Assembly: GCA_003118195.1 (NCBI GenBank)
Contig: BEXV01000076.1
Span: 198,216-216,264 of the forward strand
Length of the DNA: 18,049 nt
From: Hemicentrotus pulcherrimus
Taxonomy: Eukaryota > Echinodermata > Echinoidea > Camarodonta > Strongylocentrotidae
Direction of reading: 5' to 3'
Both the position numbers and the translations under genes were made by a program. Positions 8,691-15,745 of the stretch are shown piece after piece. Below the pieces are notes generated by a model. It was not told where the DNA came from. It did not search any database and saw only the letters and a program-made list of their open reading frames with translations. How positions within the stretch are numbered: position 1 is the first letter of the stretch; every line of letters starts with the position of its first letter.

Positions 8691-9230
8691 CCTTTCTTGA
8701 TTTCAGCTCCCATTTGAAGCTCTTCTCTCTGTTTAGCCTCCACTATCTTCTCTGTTCCTTTCTCAAATCTTCTCTCCCTTCTATCCACTCTCCTCTTTTG
8801 TATTTTCCTTGTCTATTACTCCTCTCTCCATAACTTGCTGCTATGTTCCTTTGCATTTTCTTCAGTTATTCATCTTTCTTTTCTTTTCTTTTCTTTTCTT
8901 TTCTTTTCTTTTCATTTCTTTTCATTTCTTTTCTTTTCTCTTCTTTTCATTTCTTTTCTTTTCTCTTCTTCTTTAAATTTCTTTTCTTTTCTTTTCCTTT
9001 CCTTTCCTTTCCTTTCCTTTCCTTTCCTTTCCTTTCCTTTCGCTTCCTTTCCTTTCCTTTCTTTTTTTTTCTCCTTTTTTCTTCGCTTCGCTTCTAGCCT
9101 TCTTGTAATATTTCAGCTGTCCCTCTAATCTGTCTACCTTCTTTTTTTCTGTCCTCCTCCTCCTCCCCCTTCTCTTCATTCCTTCCCTCATTCTCCCTAA
9201 GCCCATCATCCCCCTATTAGGGTCCCGTGA
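8691..9230. repeat. Second polypyrimidine block with pentanucleotide microsatellites
   Basis: About 540 bp with C/T on the plus strand. Its core is a (TTTTC)n microsatellite at about 8875-8993 with scattered CATTT interruptions. It passes directly into (CCTTT)n at about 8995-9061, then T- and CTT-rich sequence. Flanks at 8700-8870 and 9120-9210 are irregular TCTCC-type sequence. Phe/Ser/Leu frames through it on plus and Lys/Arg/Glu frames on minus are artefacts of the repeat. Confidence 0.9.
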
Positions 9231-9284
9231 ACTGACTAACCCATTCTTGCGGCATGGAACTTTAGTCAACGTAATGACAATTAG

Positions 9285-9992
9285 TAGATTAACTGATTGA
9301 ATTGAGCTTTCATTGGGAGTCAGGTCTGTTAGCATCATCATAACCAATGCATTCTCTGCCATGCAGATAATGTGGCACCATCATCATTAGGACCAGTTCA
9401 CACCCAACATTAATGTACATGTATCATGCTTGAGATAACTTTATCATTAGGCCTAGTTTACACTAAGTAGACTAACTGGTTGAATTGAGCTTTCTTTGGA
9501 AGTCAGGTCTGTTTCCATCATCATCACTATTGCTTTCTCCACTATGCAAATAGTATGACACCATCATCATTAGGCCCAGTTCACACCCAACATTAATGTT
9601 TGTAGTTTTTGTGGCAACATCATGATGAGACCCAGTTTACACTTTGTAGATTAACTGGTTGAATTGAACTTTTTTTGGAAGTCCTGTCTGTTTCCATCAT
9701 CATAACTATTTCTATCTCCGCCATGCAATTAATATGACACCATCATCATTAGGACCAGTTTACACCCAGCATTAATGTTTCGGTGCTTGTGACAACTTAA
9801 TCATTAGGCCCAGTTTACAATTGACGATTGACTAATTGAATTGAGCTTTACGATCATCATACATGTATTTCCTGCCATGCAGTAAATATGACTACATTAT
9901 AATTGGGCCCACTGAATGCTTCTGCAACATTAAAGCATTGGCTATGTTCTGTGGTTAATGTCAGCATCATTAGGACCTGTTTACACTGAACA
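9285..9992. repeat. Degenerate tandem array, about 180 bp units (left part)
   Basis: Units begin TAGATTAACTGGTTGAATTG-like at 9285, 9468, 9647 and 9824, giving steps of 183, 179 and 177 bp. Each continues with GAGCTTT, GTCAGGTCTGTT and CATCATCAT. Then come a CTCTGCCATGCA block, CATCATCATTAGG with CCAGTT(T/C)ACAC, CAACATTAATG, and a second TCATTAGGCC with CAGTTTACA. Repetition of the TCATTAGG/CCAGTTTACAC module within each unit suggests the unit was built from shorter monomers of about 60-75 bp. There is no coding frame. The array is interrupted at 9993 by a MITE and resumes at about 10535. Confidence 0.9.
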
Positions 9993-10539
9993 TTAAATGG
10001 CAATCCAACCCTCTTAATAAGTTTGTTGGTATGAAAGCAGAAAGATAAGATGAACAGAATGGTGAAAGTTTGAAATAAATTGGACCACTGCTAAGAGAAT
10101 GAAGAGAGAATCATGAATGTTTGATGTATGGGCTCACTAAGTGGGAATCTTAAATTGGTCCGTGAAATGTGACAAAGACACGGACAACTCTCCCATTTGT
10201 CATTCACATAATATCACTATTTTCTGTTTTTCTCCTAAGTGCCTTCTCCCTTTTGGCACCACTCAAAATATTATGAATAGCATATTATTATAGGACCTCT
10301 AAAGAGAAAAGACCCTCTCGAGTTATAAACCTTTGACATACCGGTATTGTAATTTTTGTCATTTAATGTGTTGGAACAATTCAACCAATTTGGAGAACCC
10401 ATACCTACAGTGATTGCAGCTTTCAAAAGTATATAACTTTCTTATTTTTTGTCCGATTTCATTGAAATTTTCACCTAGCCTTTGGTTTTTTCTGCTTTCT
10501 TCTAGAGTAGTTTGTTATCAAGATTGGATTTCCCTTCAA
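9993..10539. mobile_element. MITE-like element (copy 2) inserted in the tandem array
   Basis: The left arm starts TTAAATGGCAATCCAACCCT at 9993 and continues through TATGAAAGCAGAAA and GGTGAAAGTTTGA. The complement of the right arm, ending at 10539, reads TTGAAGGGAAATCCAAT, then GAAAGCAGAAA and GGTGAAAATTTCA, so the imperfect inverted repeats run for about 85 bp. The left flank is TTAA (9993-9996) and the right flank TTCAA (10535-10539), consistent with a TTAA target duplication with one altered side. GAAGTC/GCAATC ends, AGCAGAAA and AATAAGAAAGT are shared with the element at 5766-6170. There is no transposase frame; the plus-strand run at 10414-10608 is incidental. Confidence 0.85.
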
Positions 10540-11165
10540 TGCAATGTTTCCTCTAATATAAAAGGAATATCATTGTTACCCATAGTTTATGCCCAGTTTA
10601 CACCTTAAGAGTTAACTAATTGAATTGAGCTTTTATTGAGATTCAGTTCTGCTAATACCATCATTGTGCCAGTTTCACACTGAACAACGACGCAAGATCA
10701 ATGCAACATTAAAGCGATTCTATATGTGGGATGGTAATGTGTCAGATTCATCATCGTTAGGACCAGTTTACAACAACTTTTTTTTAGTGCAACATTCAAG
10801 CAATGGCTGTCTAATTCGACAACATCATCATTAAGCCCACATTACACTGAACATTAAGGCATTGCTTTACTATTATCTGCCATGAGCGTAAATTGGCAAC
10901 ATCATCATTTGTTCCAGTTTACTGGAATGCATTCCTTTCTCTTTCATGCGATCAATGTAGGGTCATGATTATTTAGCCCAGTTTACATAGAACAATTAGG
11001 CAGCACTGTCTTTGTCACGCAGTCAATAAAAAAAAACATCATTACCGGGCCTAGTCATCACTGAAACATTAATGCTTCGCCTTCTCTCCTCTACCATGTG
11101 GTTATTTGAGTAAAATATCCATTGTTCATTTATTGGGTCCATTTTGCATTGAACATAGATCTACA
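10540..11165. repeat. Degenerate tandem array (right part, about 70 bp monomers)
   Basis: The array resumes after the MITE with CAATGCAATGTTTCCTCT, matching the AATGCATTGC-TTTCTCT part of other monomers. GCCCAGTTTACAC recurs near 10591, followed by AGTTAACTAATTGAATTGAG as in the left part. From about 10750 onward the repeat is visible as monomers of about 60-75 bp headed by CATCATCATTA, with CCAGTTTAC, GAACATTAA and a GCCATG-like block (heads near 10749, 10824, 10903, 10963, 11037). Divergence rises toward 11165, where the pattern is lost. Confidence 0.8.
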
Positions 11166-11555
11166 GGTAAAACTTTTTTGAAATCCATGTAGAAAATTAC
11201 TCCTAAAAAATTATGGATGATAAAATTATCATTTGGCTTCAAGGATTATGGGATGTCTGTTAAATTTCTCGCATATTTGTGATAATTTCTATGTCGTCAA
11301 GGACATACATGTTACAGCATGAATATAATTTTAATTTTCCTCTTGAATTTGAACGCTACCTTTTCTCTCCTCAATGGTGAGCATTTTTGTTTTCATTGCC
11401 ACTTTTTCTTTGATTCTAAGATCATTTAATCACAAGTAAATCCCTATGGGCCACTGTGTTTCTGGACAGTCGTCATGAATGAACTTTCACAAGTGAAATT
11501 TCGACTTGATATATCTCTTTCATTGATTCTTTGGACAGACATGAAACATCTCTCT
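11166..11555. other. Unannotated AT-rich stretch
   Basis: Beyond the decayed end of the array I recognise no gene, RNA or transposon end. Stops are frequent in all frames. Confidence 0.5.
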
Positions 11556-11560
11556 TAAGG

Positions 11561-11660
11561 TTCGTACGAAGGTTCGTAATTTTGTACGAATCTCCCTGTT
11601 TTTCCATTGTCTTCCCGAGTTTCCATTGTCTGAAAATTGTTCGTACGGCGTTCGTAAAGG
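11561..11660. repeat. Cluster of TTCGTA / GTACGAA palindromic words
   Basis: Within 100 bp lie TTCGTACGAA (a perfect 10 bp palindrome) at 11561-11570, TTCGTAAT at 11573, GTACGAA at 11584-11590, TTCGTACG at 11640-11647 and TTCGTAAA at 11651. Words in both orientations could pair as a foldback around 11600-11630. CG-containing words this dense are unexpected in AT-rich DNA. A subterminal repeat region of a DNA transposon, possibly connected with the inverted-repeat element just downstream, is the likeliest reading. Confidence 0.5.
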
Positions 11661-11750
11661 CATTTGTGACGGAGGCTTTAGATATTAACTTCAAGAAAAG
11701 GGTAACTGGGTTTTTTCTTGAAAAAATAATACAAGATCGATATGCTTATA

Positions 11751-11858
11751 CCTCGGTCACACCCACGAGAACAACAACCAAACTAAATATTACTTTACCC
11801 CCAATAGCCCAAGATAGGTTGGTGTGCATGGGGTTGGTTTGGAGATGTGACTGAGTGG
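11751..11858. mobile_element. Possible short inverted-repeat element
   Basis: The left end CCTCGGTCACACCC (11751-11764) pairs with the right end, whose complement is CCACTCAGTCACATC (11844-11858): CC-CTC-GTCACA-C is shared. Inner blocks (CAACAACCAAAC left, GGTTGGTTTG right) also oppose each other with gaps. The length, about 108 bp, suits a very short MITE or the tail of a larger element that includes the TTCGTA cluster upstream. No target duplication was found. Confidence 0.4.
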
Positions 11859-12742
11859 AATTTCCCGCCCAAGGCATGGGAAAGGTTAAAATAGGCCCTT
11901 GTAATTCATGAAAAAAATGTTGAGCAGTATTATATCAATTGGATTGTTTGCACTTTCCATTGTAGAGAGGGAAAGTTTGTTCTGCTGAAATGACAGCTCG
12001 TAATCAATGCAAATTTAAAAGCTTTTACTAATGATAAGACAAATGGGGGCCATGGGATGGAGGTGAGGCTGTGAAAATCAATTTAGACGTCAACAGGATA
12101 ATGCTATTCCACTAACATAGCTTTGTATTGATGTAGGGTGGTGACAATGTACTTTTAAGCTCAATAGTGTACCCACCTTAAAGGTAGAATCATTTATTTG
12201 AAATTTGAAATGGTGTTTCAACAATTTCTCTGGTAACAGTTGCCCCAGGCTCTAGTTTGTCAAAGTAAAGGGGAAGAGTGGTGGGTTGAAGGTTTAGGGT
12301 TAGGGTTAGCGTGTGGTGTAGCAAGGCTCAACGCTAGCGGGCACCCGGGACACATGAGCTTCCAAAATTGAAGTCAGGACCCCTCAAGATTTTACGTACA
12401 GACTTCAACATTTTGAATGCTGACTTCCATCCAAACAAGTTGATGTTGAGCCCTGGGAATAGTAATGCGTCCAGGCTGGAAGTTCGGGATTCTCTTAAGA
12501 ATTGGCACAAATTAAAGCGACTCTTCAGGGAATAATTTTCCTGGTATCGCATCGCAATTTGCTATGCATTTTTGCATGACTGCTATACAAAATATCTTTT
12601 GTGTAGCAGTTTTCTTCCATAGAAATGTACAGAATTTCATTTGAAATATTTATCCATCGGCTGAAATTGCTAATCAAAAAATTTGAGGAAAATTATTCCC
12701 TGCTCTTCTTTATTATATTAGCTGGATTCATGCACAATGGTT
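11859..12742. other. Unannotated DNA with a TTAGGG-like patch and small dyads
   Basis: A short TTAGGG run (GGTTTAGGGTTAGGGTTAG) lies at 12291-12309. GGCTCAAC at about 12325 is the complement of GTTGAGCC at about 12446, and TTGAAGTC near 12368 opposes GACTTCAA near 12402, so 12320-12460 has several dyads. The minus-strand run of 72 codons at 12334-12552 shows no recognised motif. No gene is called. Confidence 0.45.
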
Positions 12743-12935
12743 TTAATAATAATAATAATAACAATTTTATTTGTAAAGCGCAATAACTATGTAGATATAT
12801 TCTATTGCGCTGCAAGAGCTCGTAAATGCTGTGCTATACATACTATATGAACAAGTGAGTTTTCAGTTTTAATTTAAAATTATCTAGTTTTGGGGCTTTC
12901 CTTATTTCTAGTGGTTTTGACCTGCACAATCACTG
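12743..12935 (-). mobile_element. Truncated retroposon tail with (AAT)n and AAAGCGC motif
   Basis: (AAT)n at about 12745-12761 is followed by TTTTATTTGTAAAGCGC, then TTGCGCTGCAAGAGC, and a body ending GTTTTGGGGCTTTCC and TCTAGTGGTTTTGACC near 12928. The arrangement of a triplet tail then T-rich and TANAGCGC matches the tail of the SINE at 4965-5219, so this is probably another minus-strand retroposon. The body differs from that SINE, and no pol III boxes are evident. I read it as a different, 5'-truncated family sharing the same kind of 3' tail. Confidence 0.55.
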
Positions 12936-13424
12936 TAAGCAAGTATTGATCTTTAGACAACCCAACACTTTGTGTCAGCAATCGTTCAATTTATTTTAGC
13001 CCCGATCCTGATTACACAATGAACACAATAACGCAGCATGGAGATTTATTGACGACTATTGAACTTTCTCTGTTTCAGGAAAGGGATAAACCCAATCACA
13101 CAAGATGGTAATTATACTTGCTAAATGAAGGCTATTGATCTAACATTGTCTTTTGGACATTTTGAGAGCAGTAATTAGGGGATTTACTATTAATGGCTTT
13201 TGTGTCAATGTCTCTTGTATTGTTGTGATTCACTTTGTTTTGTTTTATTTTGTTTTTGCGTTGGAGTATGTATGGGTTTGATTGTACTTTTGTAAAGGGG
13301 TCATGATTTGTAAAGTGCATTCGGGTGCTGGAATATATGGAGCCGAAGGGTGTTAACTCTATGTTAGAGTTATGAGTTAATGGCCTTCTGGTTCCAAACA
13401 GGCGCTTTATTTTGTAAAAAAAAT
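12936..13424. other. Unannotated stretch with a compact dyad
   Basis: TTAACTC at 13353-13359 and GAGTTAA at 13374-13380 enclose AACTCTA/TAGAGTT (13355-13361, 13365-13371), alternative perfect 7 bp stems. A good acceptor-like TTTCTCTGTTTCAG ends at 13078 and a GTAATT donor-like word lies 29 bp later, but the sequence between is too short to call an exon. Confidence 0.45.
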
Positions 13425-13500
13425 ATAGAGTTAGGGTTACAATCGAGTCTAGGTTAGATTTAGGGTTAGGATTAGGTTTAGGATTAGGTTTAGTGTGTGG
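13425..13500. repeat. Degenerate TTAGGG-like repeat
   Basis: About 75 bp of GAGTTAGGGTTAC, GATTTAGGGTTAGG, ATTAGGTTT and variants. It resembles telomeric TTAGGG but mixes TTAGG, TTTAGG and ATTAGG steps. It is either a decayed interstitial telomeric tract or a simple-repeat family shared with 4651-4925 and 12291-12309. Confidence 0.6.
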
Positions 13501-13937
13501 ACCGAGGTTGGATATAAGCATTTGATCAGTGTAGGAAATTGACGCAGAGTAAATAGCTCGGTCTGACCAAGTGTTGTATAAGCAAAGTTAGAAATTAGGT
13601 TAGTAAAGGGAGCATGTGTCTTATAACCTATGTTAAATGACCCTTTCTGTTTGTGCTGAGTTCACATATAGAGCACAAATGAAAACCTTTTGTTTTTTGT
13701 TTTTTTAGTTTGCTGTCTTTTTTCCCATTTTTCATTCTTAGTTGGGCAATGTTATGGCTGCAAGTCAAGGAATATTACAATATGTTTTATACGAGGTGTA
13801 AAAGGGGAATCACATATTTTAAGTTGACTTTTTGATCAGAAAATCATGTAAAGGTGGAGGGGGGGGGGGTGGACGATTAGGAGACACAATTGTTTAATAC
13901 TTAATATGTACTCAAGTTATTTAAGGGTATTTTGTTT
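13501..13937. other. Unannotated stretch with an 11-base G run
   Basis: No gene or element is recognised. A run of eleven G lies at 13859-13869. The rest is AT-rich with stops throughout. Confidence 0.5.
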
Positions 13938-14430
13938 TGGGATGCCCTGTAGCACACAGCTAATCTGATGCAGTTTGAGGCAACAGATGAATAACAATGC
14001 TGACTTTTTTTTTTTTAATGGTACACCCTTCAGCTGCCTGCAAACAGATGCAATTGATGCATTGATTTTACACTATACCATGATGACAATGCTATTTTTT
14101 TATGGGGCGCCCTGTAGCACACAGCTAATCTGATGCAGTTTGAAGCAACAGAAGCATAACGATGCTGACCTTTTAAAAAAAAAGATTATGGGACACCCTT
14201 CAGCTGAATGCAAACAGATGCAATTGATGCATTGGTTTTACACTACACCATGACAACAATGCAAATTTTCTTTTATGGGACACCCTGTAGCACACACCTG
14301 ATCAAGTGTAACGTACACCGTGTTGATCATTAGGTCATTGCTGAATACTTTTTTATTTGGATGCCCTGTATTAAACACACAGCTGATCGGACGTGATTGT
14401 AGCATTGATTGTATATTGTTCAGCACGCTT
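13938..14430. repeat. Tandem array of about 83 bp monomers arranged as dimers
   Basis: A CCCT anchor recurs at 13945, 14026, 14110, 14196, 14283 and 14364, steps of 81, 84, 86, 87 and 81 bp. Odd monomers read GCCCTGTAGCACACAGCTAA then TCTGATGCAGTTTGA. Even monomers read ACACCCTTCAGCTG then GCAAACAGATGCAATTGATG and TTTTACACTA. Odd monomers match each other better than their neighbours, and so do the even ones, which makes a two-monomer higher-order unit of 165-173 bp. The last monomer is more diverged. Minus-strand reading 14238-14447 is incidental. Confidence 0.9.
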
Positions 14431-14497
14431 CCCGATGAATAGTGCACTAATGAGTCTCATTAAGGGCCATCGGCATAGTCCTAATCAGGGAAGCGTG
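14424..14497. repeat. 74 bp dyad at the edge of the dimeric array
   Basis: CACGCTTCCC at 14424-14433 is the exact complement of GGGAAGCGTG at 14488-14497. At its centre TAATGAGTCTCATTA (14448-14462) is itself a near-perfect palindrome, and GATG/CATC words sit between the arms. The left arm starts directly where the last array monomer ends. It may be a small foldback element, the remaining end of a larger element that contained the array, or a regulatory palindrome with homeodomain-like TAAT/ATTA sites. Confidence 0.6.
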
Positions 14498-15220
14498 TCC
14501 ACGATTGTCCCACTTTGGTTTTATCCTTAAATAAGAACAAAAATGTCTTCCGTTTTGCATCTTTGTAAGAAAGAAGGAATTTGGCCTTCGGGCTATGGGG
14601 TAAGCTTTGAAATAGAGCGTTGCTTTCTCCGTGTCAAAAGTGATCTTAAGTAGCTGAAAAGAGCTGTTGATGCTTTGTTATTCATTTTGAACTAGTATAA
14701 TGAAAAAAAATATTGTTTAAAGCATCTTGGTGCAAAATTTAGGTCCTTGGTCAACAATGACAATATCAGCTATTAATGATTTTCTGACGCGGAAATATTT
14801 TCAAATACACAAACGTGTATTTGTGTTGTTTGCATCGTGATGTTGATATTTTTCAATCATCAGTTGTTTCTGTCTATGATGAATTGTTTTTAAATTTAAG
14901 AAATTGGAATGAAATGAAGCATGCTTATCTAGATATCTTCATCAGTGTCTTAAAAAGCAAAACTTTTTTTAGAAATTCAGTTTCTGGTTCACAATTTAGA
15001 CAATATTCCATGGTTTTGAGGCAAAAATGTAAATTCAGGGACACCATACTTGGTTGGTGATCATTTTAATGAAGGAAGGGTTTAGTAATCTCGTGATTAT
15101 ATTAGCCTCGATGCTAACAAGCAATGATCTAAGTACTTGAAGTGCCCCTTGCATGATTTGCAATGACACAAACTCAAACAAGAAGGAAATGAAGATTGAT
15201 TTTTGTTCCGATCTTTGCAG
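14498..15220. other. Unannotated stretch upstream of the terminal-exon candidate
   Basis: This is AT-rich DNA. The 81-codon run at 14815-15060 begins with GTG and shows no recognised motif or splice context. If the exon at 15221 is real, this belongs to its intron; the last 25 bp form a T-rich pyrimidine tract ending in TTTGCAG. Confidence 0.45.
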
Positions 15221-15338
15221 ACCGTCTGTAAATGCCATTGCAGACGAACGTCCAGAATTCCAGCCTCCACTTCAAGAGAGAGTCCAGGTGCTGAAATTCA
15301 TGCCGACACATCTCCAAGCTGCTCGTAAATATGCTTAG
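15221..15338 (+). CDS. Candidate terminal coding exon, unknown protein
   Basis: An acceptor-like tract (TTTTTGTTCCGATCTTTGCAG ending at 15220 in a T-rich context) is followed by 118 bp ending in TAG. By hand count it is 48% GC, well above its flanks. The first base completes a split codon. The frame then gives 38 residues: PSVNAIADERPEFQPP, then LQERVQVLKFMPTHL, ending QAARKYA. The composition is charged and balanced, as in real protein, not low-complexity. The frame stays open upstream of the acceptor to 15153, which slightly weakens the exon reading. I do not recognise the family. A 3' UTR and AATAAA signal follow in the right order. Upstream exons were not identified; the island at 7880-8172, 7 kb away on the same strand, is a possible but unproven partner. 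Confidence 0.4.
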
Positions 15339-15745
15339 TGAAAGTGGATTTCAAAATCAGTTGTTGAGATTGTAATGGGAGGATTCACACGTACATGTAT
15401 GTAGAGCAATTCGGGAGATTTAATAATCAATTTTTCTTCATCGAGATCAAAATTTCAAAAAGTGTGTGAATCCAAAAATCACGCTAAATAGTGAGATTTT
15501 GAGGGGGAAAATGGTTGAATTCTGTGCATGTAAATTATAACAAGACTTTAATATTTATGTTATTGTAAAATTATATTTTCAATCCCACAATGCTCCATGT
15601 CTGTATCGCCAGCATGCCAAATCAAGAAGAGGTCAAACAACTTGGGTCACAATTGGAGCATCATAATGCCAGTGATATTATCTAGTGAGAACTCTCTGAC
15701 ACACGTAAATTGGTGCAATAAAGTGAGATTTGGATCGCGACTAAC
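15339..15745 (+). other. Putative 3' UTR with poly(A) signal at 15717-15722
   Basis: If the exon candidate is real, this is its 3' UTR. AATAAA at 15717-15722 lies about 380 bp after the stop codon, a usual UTR length, and cleavage would fall around 15735-15745. The downstream sequence is not strongly GT-rich. The interval contains a perfect 10 bp inverted repeat, GGATTCACAC at 15381-15390 and GTGTGAATCC at 15464-15473. AATAAA is common in AT-rich DNA, so the signal alone proves little. Confidence 0.35.

Noticed and set aside
8835..9362. Phe/Ser/Leu-rich plus-strand and Lys/Arg/Glu-rich minus-strand open frames
   Set aside because: They are translations of the (TTTTC)n and (CCTTT)n microsatellites, open in several frames at once.
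9285..11165. CRISPR-like array
   Set aside because: Repeats are long, degenerate and lack unique spacers of constant size; it is a decayed eukaryotic tandem repeat.
12184..12260. A third MITE end starting TTAAAGGTAGAATC
   Set aside because: It resembles the left ends at 5766 and 9993 over only about ten bases, and no opposing right end was found.
13065..13110. A 29 bp micro-exon between TTTCTCTGTTTCAG and GTAATT
   Set aside because: Both signals are short, and neither length nor frame gives independent support.
14580..14595. Small hairpin with a TTCG loop (GGCCTTCGGGCT)
   Set aside because: The stem is only four pairs and there is no surrounding RNA-gene structure.
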